NCBI RefSeq assembly: GCF_000732605.1
Contig: NZ_JPME01000023.1
Location: 1 to 64,000, forward strand
Direction of reading: 5' to 3'
From: Lacrimispora celerecrescens
Lineage (GTDB): Bacteria; Bacillota; Clostridia; Lachnospirales; Lachnospiraceae
DNA length: 64,000 nucleotides
Of the stretch, positions 9,011-18,551 are shown in pieces. Within the stretch, counting starts at the first letter, position 1, and each line of letters opens with the position of its first letter. The notes beneath the pieces were generated by a model. That model worked only from the letters and a program-made list of their open reading frames with translations. It did no database searches and was not told where the DNA came from. The translations under genes and the position numbers were made by a program.

Positions 9011-9617
9011 GGCAAAAACCCCTTTCCATTTCTGTTTTTTCACTACTGTCAGCCTTCAATAAATCCTTCAGCAGTTTTCTTGCTTTATGCAGACGGGATT
9101 TTACCGTCCCTTCCATGGCTCCTGTAATATGGGCGATCTCTCTGGTGCTCAATTCATTATAATAATACAGAAGAATCACGGTACGGTATTTTATATCCAG
9201 ATTGCTGAGTGCTGCCTGGATTTCATTTGCTGTCTCTGCCACTAAAACAGATTCCAATGGTCCATCTGTTTTCTTGTCTTCCCGGATGTGCTCCGCACTC
9301 TTTTTGTCCTCTTCATTTTCTAAAATACCTTCATAGGAGATTTCAGCCCTCCCTTTTTTCTTTCGTTCAAGCCGCCAGGCTGTCCGGACCAAAATCTGAT
9401 ACAGCCACGGTTCAAAGCGTTCCGTTTGTTTCAGTTTTGACTTGTAAAGATAGCATTTAACAAATGTCTCCTGTAAAATGTCCTCACTGTCACTTCGGTT
9501 ACCTGTAATAAAATACGCCATACGGTATAGCTTTCCGGAATAGGAATGGTATAGTTCGTCAAATGCTGCTTCGCTGCCGTTTATCATGCTTTCCACCAAA
9601 GCCTTTTTTTCTTCCAT
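9003..9617 (-). CDS. ECF (sigma-70 family) RNA polymerase sigma factor
   Basis: A 204-aa sigma factor. Region 2 lies at about 10-80 (FDELYHSYSGKLYRMAYFITGNRSDSEDILQETFVKCY, with the DAED-like -10 recognition segment). Region 4 lies at about 130-185 (ALSNLDIKYRTVILLYYYNELSTREIAHITGAMEGTVKSRLHKAR, with the helix-turn-helix for -35 binding). It directs RNA polymerase to a small regulon and is held inactive by the membrane protein encoded by the overlapping downstream gene. Confidence 0.92.
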   Translation of the reverse strand: MEEKKALVESMINGSEAAFDELYHSYSGKLYRMAYFITGNRSDSEDILQETFVKCYLYKSKLKQTERFEPWLYQILVRTAWRLERKKKGRAEISYEGILENEEDKKSAEHIREDKKTDGPLESVLVAETANEIQAALSNLDIKYRTVILLYYYNELSTREIAHITGAMEGTVKSRLHKARKLLKDLLKADSSEKTEMERGFCHG

Positions 9618-9720
9618 CTTAACCTTTTTCCTTTCCTTTTTAGATGCATCTGATAATAAGAGTCATGGAATTATCATTTGGTTCATTTTTTACAGCTTAT
9701 ATTTTAAAAAGTATAAAAAA

Positions 9721-9766
9721 GGATCGGAGACGGGTAACTAACAGCTGTTGTTCCCGTCTCCGATCC
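9721..9766 (-). terminator. Terminator of the V-type ATPase operon
   Basis: Arms 9721-9738 and 9750-9766 pair over 17 bp with one bulged T. On the minus strand the stem is followed directly by TTTTTTATAC, a classical intrinsic terminator just after ntpD. The 14-bp arm GGATCGGAGACGGG is identical to the hairpin at 530-577. Confidence 0.9.
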
Positions 9767-9823
9767 TTATGGCTAATAAGACTTTTGATTTCAGGTGAGT
9801 TCCGCAGTCCCTAGAACTGACCG

Positions 9824-10444
9824 CTAAATTCCATTTTTATTCCTCTTAATCACCTTAAGCCTGGTAAACTCCTCCCTGTCCTTTTCTTCCAGTGAATTAG
9901 TAATGTTCTTAGTCAGCGTCTCATACCTGGGAATTGTAATATTCTTTAAGGCATTGGCCCGTTTCTGGGTCCTCTTGATGCTGTTTGCCAGACGGTAGGC
10001 GGAATTCTCCACCATGGAAAGCTTTACCGTCAGCTTCTTTACCTTTTCAAACTGGTAACGGGCTTCATCCAGGGATTCCCTGGTGCTGTAATAGGCATAG
10101 GTCAGATTTAATGGCATTTCATCATGCTCTACCAGAGGAATCTCCGTTCCCATGATGCTTCTGGTTTTTATGCGCACGGAAGTATCCGCAGGGACTGCCA
10201 TGGCAATATCCTGCACATAGTTGATCCCCAGTTCAATGTTAGCCTTTTGCAGGGCCTTATAGGCGGAAGTGAAGGTGACGTCAATTTCTGACTGAATGCC
10301 TTTTGCTTCATCGATCAGGCTCATCAGCTCCTTGATGAGGATGTTCCGTTTCTTATCCATCAGCTCATAGCCCTGTCTGGCTAAAGTCAGAGAGCTTTTC
10401 GCAAGGATTAAATTCCCCTTGGTGGGAAATGTATTGGGATTCAT
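9824..10444 (-). CDS. ntpD: V-type ATPase subunit D (central stalk)
   Basis: A 206-aa helical protein matching V/A-ATPase subunit D, the rotor shaft inside the A3B3 hexamer. It has the N-terminal NPTKGNLI-like start (FPTKGNLILAKSSLTLARQGYELMDKKRNILIKELM) and a C-terminal coiled coil (RRTQKRANALKNITIPRYE type). It is the last gene of the operon, 11 bp after ntpB, and is followed by an intrinsic terminator. Confidence 0.95.
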   Translation of the reverse strand: MNPNTFPTKGNLILAKSSLTLARQGYELMDKKRNILIKELMSLIDEAKGIQSEIDVTFTSAYKALQKANIELGINYVQDIAMAVPADTSVRIKTRSIMGTEIPLVEHDEMPLNLTYAYYSTRESLDEARYQFEKVKKLTVKLSMVENSAYRLANSIKRTQKRANALKNITIPRYETLTKNITNSLEEKDREEFTRLKVIKRNKNGI

Positions 10445-10455
10445 GAATATCCCTC

Positions 10456-11859
10456 CTATTCTTCCGAGCCTTCAAGGGTGGTTGGCTTGTAATACTGGTC
10501 TAAGACCTTAGTGTCGATGCGGTCTAACTCGGCTCTTGGGAGCAGGCCTAAAAGCTCCCAGCCAATAGTCAGAGTTTCGATGATGTTCCGGTTGGCATGA
10601 TTTCCCTGTCCGACAAACCGGTTTTCAAATTCCTTTCCGAACACCAGATATTTTTTATCAATAGGGGATAGTTCATCTTCACCAATGACCGATGCAAGCG
10701 CTCTGGCGTCTCCTACCTTAGCATAACAGGAGAATAGCTGGTTTGCTAGGCCCTGATGGTCGGCTCTTGTAAAGCCTTCTCCAATGCCGTCCTTCATCAG
10801 ACGGCTTAAGGAAGGAAGAACGTTAATAGGAGGATATACGGACTGGCCGAATAAGTTGCGGTCCAGAACGATCTGCCCTTCCGTGATATATCCCGTAAGG
10901 TCCGGAATGGGGTGAGTGATGTCGTCGTTTGGCATGGTTAAGATGGGGATCTGGGTTACGGATCCATGCCGGTCCTTTACGATGCCGGCCCGTTCATAAA
11001 GGGATGCCAGCTCGCTGTATAAATAGCCGGGGTAGCCCTTTCTGGAAGGGATCTCCCCCTTTGAGGAGGAAACTTCACGTAGAGCCTCCGCATAGGCTGT
11101 CATATCGGTTAAAATAACCAGTATGTGCATTCCCTTTTCAAAAGCCAGATATTCCGCCAGTGTTAACGCAACCTTTGGCGTGATCAGACGCTCAACAACA
11201 GGGTCGTTTGCCAGGTTGATGAACATAGCCACGTGGTCGGAAACGCCGCTTTCTTCAAAGGTACGCCGGAAGAAGTCGGCCACATCGTACTTTACGCCCA
11301 TGGCGGCAAATACCACGGCAAATTTCTCGCTGGAAAGGGCGTCGTCTCCCAAGGAGGCCTGCTGCACGATCTGGGCTGCCAGTTCGTCATGGGGAAGACC
11401 GTTTCCGGAGAAGATGGGAAGTTTTTGGCCCCGGATCAGAGTCATCAACCCGTCGATGGCTGAGATTCCCGTTCGGATATAATCTCTTGGGTATTCCCTG
11501 GTAACAGGATTTAAGGGTTTTCCGTTGATGTCCAGACGAATGTCGGAGCTGATGTCTCCAAGACCGTCAATAGGCTCTCCAATTCCATTAAAGGTGCGTC
11601 CCAGCATATCTTCGGACACAGCCAGCTCCATCGGATGCCCGGTGAGGCGGGTGTGAACATTTCTTAAGGCCAGACCATCGGTACCTTCAAACACCTGGAT
11701 GATTGCCTTATCCTCGTAAACCTCAATGATACGTCCCAGCTTCTTTGTCTTTTTTTCTACGGTCATTTCCACGATTTCGTCGAAAGCAGCATTCTGGACG
11801 CCTTCTAAAACAACTAATGGACCATTGATCGCACTTAGTCCTAAATATTCGATTGCCAT
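10456..11859 (-). CDS. ntpB: V-type ATPase subunit B (non-catalytic)
   Basis: A 467-aa regulatory nucleotide-binding subunit. Typical segments include the start [18 protein letters not shown], the [11 protein letters not shown] loop and [16 protein letters not shown]. As expected for subunit B, this last segment replaces a true P-loop Lys-Thr. It alternates with subunit A in the catalytic hexamer. A ribosome site is present at GGGAGGAGG before the ATG. Confidence 0.96.
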   Translation of the reverse strand: MAIEYLGLSAINGPLVVLEGVQNAAFDEIVEMTVEKKTKKLGRIIEVYEDKAIIQVFEGTDGLALRNVHTRLTGHPMELAVSEDMLGRTFNGIGEPIDGLGDISSDIRLDINGKPLNPVTREYPRDYIRTGISAIDGLMTLIRGQKLPIFSGNGLPHDELAAQIVQQASLGDDALSSEKFAVVFAAMGVKYDVADFFRRTFEESGVSDHVAMFINLANDPVVERLITPKVALTLAEYLAFEKGMHILVILTDMTAYAEALREVSSSKGEIPSRKGYPGYLYSELASLYERAGIVKDRHGSVTQIPILTMPNDDITHPIPDLTGYITEGQIVLDRNLFGQSVYPPINVLPSLSRLMKDGIGEGFTRADHQGLANQLFSCYAKVGDARALASVIGEDELSPIDKKYLVFGKEFENRFVGQGNHANRNIIETLTIGWELLGLLPRAELDRIDTKVLDQYYKPTTLEGSEE

Positions 11860-11873
11860 AGCCTGCCTCCTCC

Positions 11874-13640
11874 CTATGCGTTGCGTTCGATGACGGAATC
11901 ATAGAAGGTATCTACCTGCTTTTTATAGTCATCAAACATATCGAGTCTGTCGTTAGGTACATCATATTTAATGGAAATAATCTTATCAAAGATCGGATCC
12001 TCCTTTAAAACAGACATCGGCATTCCCATGGAAACCAGGGAACGGGATTTCTTGTATAAATAAAGGATTAAGTCCATCATTTTAAACTGTTTCTCCATTG
12101 GCACGCAGGTATCTTCCTTATGGAAGGCGTTCTGCTGTAAAAATCCGATTCTGATTACCTTGGAGATCTCCAGAATGAGCTTCTGGTCATCGGGAAGCAT
12201 GTCACCGCCGATCAGCTTTACAATCTCCATCAGGCTGCTCTCCTGGGTCAGAAGAAAGACCAGTCGGTTTCTGTAGTCCACGAATTTCTTATCAACATGT
12301 TCCACGTACCAGGGAGCTAAATCAGTCAGATATTCAGAATAGCTGCTGAGCCAGTGGATGGCCGGGAAATGGCGTTCGTTTGCCAGATTTCTGTCCAGAC
12401 CCCAGAAGCAGCGAACAAAACGCTTGGTGTTCTGGGTGACCGGTTCGGAGAAGTCGCCTCCCTGAGGGGATACGGCCCCGATGATGGTAACCGAGCCTTC
12501 GGTTCCGTTCATGTTCTGCATCATCCCGGCTCTTTCATAGAAGGCCGATAAGCGGGAAGCCAAATAAGCCGGAAAGCCTTCCTCTGCGGGCATTTCCTCC
12601 AGACGTCCTGATAATTCCCTTAAGGCCTCGGCCCAGCGGGAGGTGGAGTCTGCCATGATTGCCACATGATATCCCATATCCCGATAGTATTCCGCCAGGG
12701 TAAGGCCGGAGTAGAGACTGGCTTCACGGGCGGCTACAGGCATGTTGGAGGTATTGGCGATCAGTGTGGTCCGGTCCATCAGAGGATTTCCGGAACGGGG
12801 ATCAACGAGTTCAGAGAACTCCTCCAGTACCTGAGTCATCTCGTTGCCTCGTTCCCCGCAGCCGATATAGATGATGATATCCGCATCAGACCATTTGGCG
12901 ATCTGGTGCTGGGTCATAGTTTTTCCTGTACCAAAGCCGCCGGGGATACAGGCGGTGCCTCCCTTTGCAAGAGGGAACAGGGTATCAATGATTCTCTGCC
13001 CGGTAATAAGAGGTTTTCCTGCCGGATATCTCTTTAAAATGGGTCTTGGTACGCGGATCGGCCATTTCTGGGTCATGGTAATCTTCTTTTCAGAGCCGTC
13101 CGGTAGCTGGAGAGTCAGAAGAGGATCGGATATGGTATAAGAACCATCCTCTACTACATCGATGACATAGCCCTCCATATCAGGAGGAAGCATAACCTTA
13201 TGGACAATGGCAGGAGTTTCGGGAACCTCGGCAATGATGGCTCCAGGAAACAGATGGTCACCCTTTTTTACTGTTATGTGAGTCTTCCAAAGCTTTTCAC
13301 CGTCAAGGGAGTCCACGTGAATACCTCGGTCAATGTATGCCCCACCAGTCTTTGCAATCTCACTTAAAGGGCGTTCGATTCCGTCAAAGATGTTATTTAA
13401 AATACCGGGGGCAAGTGTGACGGATACGGGAAAGCCGGAGGAGGAGACCGTTTCTCCCGGCTTTAAGCCGCTGGTTTCCTCATACACCTGAACAATGGTG
13501 CGGCGGTCCGTAAGACCGATGACCTCACCGACTAAGTGGTCCTTTCCCACGTAGACCATTTCATTCATTCGAAATCCGGAATCGCCCTTTAAATAGATGA
13601 CAGGGCCGTTAATGCCGGAAATGGTGCCTGTATTAGTCAT
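11874..13640 (-). CDS. ntpA: V-type ATPase catalytic subunit A
   Basis: A 588-aa catalytic subunit with the P-loop [11 protein letters not shown], the family-specific bulge domain (about 115-185), and the GERGNEM and [24 protein letters not shown] segments around the catalytic Glu and Walker B. It hydrolyses or makes ATP in the A3B3 head. Its start overlaps ntpE by 8 bp, so translation is probably coupled. Confidence 0.97.
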   Translation of the reverse strand: MTNTGTISGINGPVIYLKGDSGFRMNEMVYVGKDHLVGEVIGLTDRRTIVQVYEETSGLKPGETVSSSGFPVSVTLAPGILNNIFDGIERPLSEIAKTGGAYIDRGIHVDSLDGEKLWKTHITVKKGDHLFPGAIIAEVPETPAIVHKVMLPPDMEGYVIDVVEDGSYTISDPLLTLQLPDGSEKKITMTQKWPIRVPRPILKRYPAGKPLITGQRIIDTLFPLAKGGTACIPGGFGTGKTMTQHQIAKWSDADIIIYIGCGERGNEMTQVLEEFSELVDPRSGNPLMDRTTLIANTSNMPVAAREASLYSGLTLAEYYRDMGYHVAIMADSTSRWAEALRELSGRLEEMPAEEGFPAYLASRLSAFYERAGMMQNMNGTEGSVTIIGAVSPQGGDFSEPVTQNTKRFVRCFWGLDRNLANERHFPAIHWLSSYSEYLTDLAPWYVEHVDKKFVDYRNRLVFLLTQESSLMEIVKLIGGDMLPDDQKLILEISKVIRIGFLQQNAFHKEDTCVPMEKQFKMMDLILYLYKKSRSLVSMGMPMSVLKEDPIFDKIISIKYDVPNDRLDMFDDYKKQVDTFYDSVIERNA

Positions 13641-14244
13641 TAGTCGTACCTCCCATGAGATCCTTTACATCAAAGCGGAAGTCGCGTTTTGCCTCCGCCA
13701 GCTTGGTCTGAAATGAATTGTCGATTAAAATGTGCCTGGAAGGGATGACAGACCGGGTTCCTCCCAGAAAGGAATATTCGCTTACCCGGACATCAGGGCG
13801 GCCTGAGATCGCCAGTTCATTGATTCTTTCCTCATCTGCAGGATCGATGTAAATGGTGATGAATTCTTTTCCTGCCAGGGCTTTTGCATCCTGTATCTGC
13901 TTTTCCAAAAGCTTTGTATATTCCGGGGATTCCATAAATGTGGCCAGTTTATCCCGAAGCTCCGAAAACAGCTTATCTTTCAGCTCATCCTGTTTTTTTC
14001 CAAAGACCCGCTTCATGCCAATCTGTTCCAGGGAAAGTTTTTTGTTGATTTCCCGTTCGATCCGATCACTCTCTAAAGCTACCTGCTGTGCGGCCCTTCG
14101 TTTTGCATCCTCCTGATGCTCCGAAAAGGACTGCTCCAAAGCAGCTGTATATTCATCAAGCATCTTTGCACTGCGGGTTCTGGCATCTTCCATACAAAAT
14201 TCCAGGAAATGCTGTAATTTTTCCTCAGTCGTCAAGATGACCAC
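13633..14244 (-). CDS. ntpE: V-type ATPase subunit E (peripheral stalk)
   Basis: A 203-aa protein with a long N-terminal coiled coil (about 10-105, rich in Glu, Lys, Arg and Gln) and a globular C-terminal domain ending in SVIPSRHILIDNSFQTKLAEAKRDF, the usual subunit E signature. It forms the stator with the small G-like subunit encoded first in the operon. It overlaps ntpA by 8 bp and follows the subunit F gene by 7 bp. Confidence 0.92.
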   Translation of the reverse strand: MVILTTEEKLQHFLEFCMEDARTRSAKMLDEYTAALEQSFSEHQEDAKRRAAQQVALESDRIEREINKKLSLEQIGMKRVFGKKQDELKDKLFSELRDKLATFMESPEYTKLLEKQIQDAKALAGKEFITIYIDPADEERINELAISGRPDVRVSEYSFLGGTRSVIPSRHILIDNSFQTKLAEAKRDFRFDVKDLMGGTTND

Positions 14245-14251
14245 CTCTTTC

Positions 14252-14560
14252 TTATAGTTTTAATCCGATGGCTTCATTTACATAATCCGTGATAAAATTC
14301 GGCTTGCGGCCGGTACCATGGCGGTCAGGGATTTCTATGATCAATGGAAGCTTGCGGTTCAGCTTTACATCATTGATGATGTCTGGAAATTCTTTTCCGA
14401 ATTTTTCCGTCAGGAGAATAATCCCGATCTCCTTATCGGCCAGGACTTTATCCAGTTCATGTTTCAGTTCAGCCTTTTCATGAACGACAGCGCCCTCAAC
14501 TCCGGCTAATCTCATGCCGGTCCAGGTGTCTACGTTGTCGCTGATCAAATACATTTTCAT
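14252..14560 (-). CDS. ntpG: V-type ATPase subunit F (central stalk)
   Basis: A 102-aa Rossmann-like small subunit: MYLISDNVDTWTGMRLAGVEG at the start, then the GIILLTEKFG strand and LPLIIEIPD near the end, all typical of V/A-ATPase subunit F. It binds subunit D in the rotor. The symbol follows the Enterococcus hirae scheme, where NtpG is subunit F. The gene lies 3 bp after ntpK. Confidence 0.92.
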   Translation of the reverse strand: MKMYLISDNVDTWTGMRLAGVEGAVVHEKAELKHELDKVLADKEIGIILLTEKFGKEFPDIINDVKLNRKLPLIIEIPDRHGTGRKPNFITDYVNEAIGLKL

Positions 14561-14563
14561 GGA

Positions 14564-14995
14564 TTAGAGCTTACCTAAGATCATGAAAGAAATGATCAAG
14601 CCATACAGACACACGCCTTCGGCAAGCCCCACGAAGATCAATGATTTACCAAGTATGGAACCATCCTCACTGATGGCACCGAGAGCGGCGCTGGCAGCAG
14701 CTGAAACGGCAATACCGCCGCCGATGCAGGCAAGACCTGTGGAAAGAGCTGCAGCTAAGTAACCCATTCCGGCAATGTTTCCAGTGCTGGCTGCGGCACT
14801 TTCCGCAGCGGAAGCCTGGCCATTAAACATCAAAACGCTGGAAACAATCAGGGTTCCAAAGAATAAAAGGGTGTTGATCCCAAGGGCAGTTTTATAGCGG
14901 CCCTTTGTTTTTGCGCCCATGGCAAATGCTCCGAAGGGCAGGGCAATACTTAAAGTTAATGCAATTGCTAATGTGATTTTCACTAAGATTGACAT
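14564..14995 (-). CDS. ntpK: V-type ATPase subunit K (membrane rotor proteolipid)
   Basis: A 143-aa proteolipid with four membrane helices at about 4-27, 38-57, 74-100 and 115-140, built as two fused hairpins. Only the last carries the ion-binding carboxylate, Glu126 in GLAEGVCLYG. The ATG at 14995 is used because GGAGGTAATATT precedes it; the longer frame to 15115 runs into ntpI. Compared with the Na+-type NtpK of E. hirae (TQ in helix 2, Gln in helix 3, ET in helix 4), the matching polar ligands are missing here, which argues for protons as the coupling ion (inference). Confidence 0.92.
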   Translation of the reverse strand: MSILVKITLAIALTLSIALPFGAFAMGAKTKGRYKTALGINTLLFFGTLIVSSVLMFNGQASAAESAAASTGNIAGMGYLAAALSTGLACIGGGIAVSAAASAALGAISEDGSILGKSLIFVGLAEGVCLYGLIISFMILGKL

Positions 14996-15017
14996 AATAT
15001 TACCTCCGTTTTGGTTT

Positions 15018-16945
15018 TTATATTTTCTTCCCGTATGGTTTAAATGCACGGCCGGTTCCCCGATAGAAACGGCTGAATAATTCATAATATTCCAGACGCA
15101 GCACCTGGATTCCAACGATCAGGCCTTCCATGCCGCAGACAAATAAGTTGCCAAGAACTACAATCAGCCAGTTTGGTGTTCCTGCTTCCGCACCGGACAG
15201 CATGAGAACTACCTCCATCATGGCCGCATGGCTGACAGCAAAGGCGCCTACACGGACAAAGGAAAGGGTATTGGAAAAATAGCTTAATAACACTTCAAAC
15301 AGTTCAAAGAAGCCCTGGACCACAAACATGCCCTTTTCCTTTGGCATGATCTGCGCTTTCTTTTCTACCAGATTGGTGAGTGGCTCCTTAAAGAACATAA
15401 CAAGCAGCGGGATACCAAACATGATAACAAGGAGTATGGCAGCCGGAATGGGGTTATTTGTCATGTAAAGAACGATGGTCAGCACAAGGCTTGCGTAGAA
15501 GACAAGTCCTGCCGCACCGTTTGTGTCAAACAGGGTCTTTTCCGGATCATGAAAGCGGATGCTGTTTATGATATTAAGGACCATGGTCAACAGGATAATT
15601 CCCATTCCAATGGAAACCGCAACAATAAATACGGTATTTAGTTTCCCTATAAAGGCAGGTTGGTCATATGCTCCATGGGTCGAAGCCAGACGGCCTGAAT
15701 AATATTTTCGAATCCAAAAACGCTTCCAAACAGGAATCCGAATATGGTTGAAAAGAAACCACAGCAGGAGATAATTGCTGCCAGATTTACTTTTTTCAGT
15801 TGGTAGAGGAGAAACCCTCCAAACAGAAGGCACATTCCCTGTCCCACATCCCCGAACATAAAGCCAAACAGGAAGGAATAGGTGATGCCGATCAATATAG
15901 TTGGGTCGATCTCGTTGTAAGCCGGCAGGCCATACATCTGTATGAACATCTCAAAGGGTTTAAATAGCCCGGGATTTTGAAGCTTGGTGGGGGGCTTACT
16001 CATAATTTTGTTATGATCATCCTCCATGATACAGAAAGTTTTTTCGTCATCAGAGATTTCTTTCTGAAATGCGGCAGCATCCCGATTGCTCATCCAACCG
16101 CAGAGGATGTAAAAGGTGTTTACTTTCTGCTTAGTGCATGCAGCTAGTTTTCTCACATTAAAGTTGGTAGAAAATACCTCCAGCTCGTTCAATGCCGCCA
16201 ATAACTCATCTTGTCTTGATGCCAGCAATTCGGACATCTGCTTTCGGATGCTGTTGATATCGAACTGAAGAGCGCTTATCTTATCTTCCAGAGAATGAAT
16301 GGCATCCAAAGGCGTGCCTTTGTATTCATCTGGTAAAAAGAAGCGTTCAAAGCGCATGGAGGCATAAATGGCATCAATCTGATTTGAGATGGTTTCCGGT
16401 ACAAAATAAACCAGCCAGACATATTCGTCATCCTCCCGGCATTTATAGAGAACGGTATCAATGGTATCATATACATAGTTAACAAATTTGTTGTAATACT
16501 CATGTGAAATACGCCCAAAACGGAATTTAATGTACTTAAACTGAAGGATGGAGCTTAAATCATAGTTTAGTCCGGTAAATGGAAGGATTCGTTCCAGAGA
16601 CTGTTGGAAGGAATTTTGTTCCGATACAATGGCCTCTTCCTTTGCTGAAAGCTCCTTTACCTGTTCCCCGATCTCAGTGACAATTCTGGCTGCTTGCTGG
16701 ATAGGGATCTTTTTCCTGCTGCCAGCCTGACTACTCTGCGGGAGTAATTCCGCCAGTTCTATGGCACGCTGGTAGGCGTCTTTGTATGGATTTGTTTCAA
16801 TATAAGGCCTTAAGTCTTTCACCGTTTTTAACTCTGACAGGGCATTTTCCAAATGAATTTCATATTTGGATAAATACGTATCGATGACCCGGTCAATATC
16901 GTCCTTAGGTCCGGTGATACTTAAGAATTTCATCTTTTCTATCAC
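15018..16945 (-). pseudogene. ntpI: V-type ATPase subunit I, broken by a single-base frameshift
   Basis: Subunit I is the membrane stator with an N-terminal cytoplasmic coiled-coil arm and a C-terminal membrane domain that forms the ion half-channels. The first part (432 aa, 16945 down to 15647) ends in ...RPMEHMTNLPL-stop. The family continues LPFIGKLNTVF, and that text is found in the next frame, running to 15018. Adding one base to the AAA run at 15651-15653 (TTT on the coding strand) restores one 642-aa reading frame. The rest of the operon is intact. Either a real disabling mutation or a sequencing error in a short homopolymer; no credible slippery site is present. Confidence 0.9.
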
Positions 16946-16961
16946 GAAAAAACAACCCCCT

Positions 16962-18008
16962 TTACATTTTTACTACATAGGAGATGATTTCATCCGGGCT
17001 TACGCGGTAACGGATGCTCTCTATGAGGGTGATAATCTTTTGAATTTCTTCCTCCTTAAAATAAAGATAGGTATTCAGCGTGGCAATGGAATAAGGATTC
17101 TGCCGGCTGGAGGAAAGGTATATTTTGTCCAGTATTTCTTGAGTCAGTTGTTCCAAGTTCGGTATTTCTGCGGTTTCCCAATCTGATTTCCTTCCATAAA
17201 AGGTAGTTCTTAGTACGGAAAAGAACTCTTCCAGTGTGGCTGTCTCTACCATTTTCGTAATCTGCTCCTTATTCAAATGGTAATTAATAGGGATGAGCAG
17301 GGAATAAATATCAGCAGGCTGCTGATGATAATATTTTTTGGAACGGTAAATCCACTGGACATTAAGTAAATCCAGCTTGCTGCCGAAGCAGCGTGCAAGA
17401 AGCTCCTGTTCCTTCCTGGTAAGATATTTACCCATAACCCTCCAAATGGTCTTGAAGTATAGAAGGTCTAAATGAACCTCATAATCGAACAAGGTAGGCT
17501 GGTCCCTGTCGTCTAGGTGGGACAACAGGTCATAATAGGCCGAGCCTTCCAAATTAGCTATGAACTCTCGTAAGTCCGCTGAGGATGACAGTTTCATCAA
17601 ATCCAGCTTGGAATGTTTCTCAAAAAAGTCCTGGAAAACAGAGAGATCGATATCCAACCGGTTCCGCCCCATGGCATTGCGGAAACACTTTTTCAGGATA
17701 TCGATTTCAAAGTGCATAAAATACAGGTCCAGGAATTTACGCTGGGTTAAATTGGCGAATCGGTAGAGCTTGGCAAAATCCTGGTACAGGGAAAGGATCA
17801 GCCTCTGTTCAATGGCACCCCGGTGAAGGGCCACACCCTCCAGATTTGCAAACAACCCTTCATAGGCAGGGAGGCGCCTTAAATATTCCACTGCATCAGA
17901 AACAGTTTCAAGGGCCGCCATTTCGCGGAACTGGCTGTCGGTGATCAGATGGCTCTCCATGGCTCTTACCTTGGTTGTAATGCCGCTGTAGGATAGTAAG
18001 TCTCCCAT
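16962..18008 (-). CDS. ntpC: V-type ATPase subunit C (collar / stalk connector)
   Basis: A 348-aa, almost all helical protein that fits the V/A-ATPase subunit C (d) family. It starts MGDLLSYSGITTKVRAMESHLI, has the repeated FxDLYFMHFEIDILKKCFRN-type helices, and ends with NPYSIATLNTYLYFKEEEIQKIITLIESIRYRV. It links the central shaft to the membrane ring. The gene lies 4 bp after the small G-like subunit and 16 bp before ntpI. Confidence 0.93.
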   Translation of the reverse strand: MGDLLSYSGITTKVRAMESHLITDSQFREMAALETVSDAVEYLRRLPAYEGLFANLEGVALHRGAIEQRLILSLYQDFAKLYRFANLTQRKFLDLYFMHFEIDILKKCFRNAMGRNRLDIDLSVFQDFFEKHSKLDLMKLSSSADLREFIANLEGSAYYDLLSHLDDRDQPTLFDYEVHLDLLYFKTIWRVMGKYLTRKEQELLARCFGSKLDLLNVQWIYRSKKYYHQQPADIYSLLIPINYHLNKEQITKMVETATLEEFFSVLRTTFYGRKSDWETAEIPNLEQLTQEILDKIYLSSSRQNPYSIATLNTYLYFKEEEIQKIITLIESIRYRVSPDEIISYVVKM

Positions 18009-18012
18009 AGGA

Positions 18013-18324
18013 TCACTCCTTTATCATAGTATTGAATAATTCCCCCACATATTGTGTATGATGATCTTCAAAACGCTGTTCCATGGCTTCAAGGACCTTT
18101 TGGGAATCATTCCGCTGTTTTTCCAGGCGGTTGTTCATGTTGATTTCCATGCTGGCCTGCAGCTCTTCAATCTTCTTATTGGTTTCTGCTTCCAGCTGCG
18201 CATCAAATGCAACGGTCCGTTCTTCCATTTCTTTGGCAAACGCCTTTTTGCGCTCATTGGCATCATTCATAATGGAAGCCGCAGCCGATTCAATCTCGGA
18301 TATTTTCTCGATCACAGTATCCAT
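18013..18324 (-). CDS. ntpF: V-type ATPase G-like peripheral stalk subunit
   Basis: A 103-aa, highly charged, continuous coiled-coil protein (Glu/Lys/Arg/Gln rich from about 5 to 95). It is the first gene of the V-ATPase operon, where E. hirae carries NtpF (subunit G/H). Its partner is subunit E in the stator. Sequence identity in this family is low, so the call rests on position, length and coiled-coil character. GGAGGGCACGGT precedes the ATG. Confidence 0.75.
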   Translation of the reverse strand: MDTVIEKISEIESAAASIMNDANERKKAFAKEMEERTVAFDAQLEAETNKKIEELQASMEINMNNRLEKQRNDSQKVLEAMEQRFEDHHTQYVGELFNTMIKE

Positions 18325-18493
18325 ACCGTGCCCTCCTTTTCGTAATAGTTCATTAAAAATATAATGCTAATTTATAATGATACTACAATTTTAAAAAATT
18401 GCCATAGGATGTTAGAAAAAAACCTTAATCTTAATGAAATTTTATCATAAATATAAGTTACGCCGCCTTAGCTATGGTTATGCATGTGCAACA

Positions 18494-18541
18494 AAAAAAG
18501 CGAAGTTCAGAGGGGATTTTCCCTGAAATCTTCGCTTTTTT
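18494..18541 (-). terminator. Bidirectional terminator after the DUF4145/SH3 gene
   Basis: Arms AAAAAAGCGAAG (18494-18505) and CTTCGCTTTTTT (18530-18541), with an inner TCAG/CTGA and GGG/CCC extension, form an A-stem-T hairpin that can work on both strands. It follows the stop codon of the SH3 gene and separates it from the V-ATPase promoter region (about 18325-18490). Confidence 0.9.
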
Positions 18542-18551
18542 AACGTTTTCT

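Noticed and set aside
15018-16945. Programmed ribosomal frameshift in ntpI
   Set aside because: The junction reads CTG-CCT-TTA-TAG and has no X-XXY-YYZ slippery heptamer; a stop follows at once and no such control is known for subunit I. A one-base deletion is simpler.
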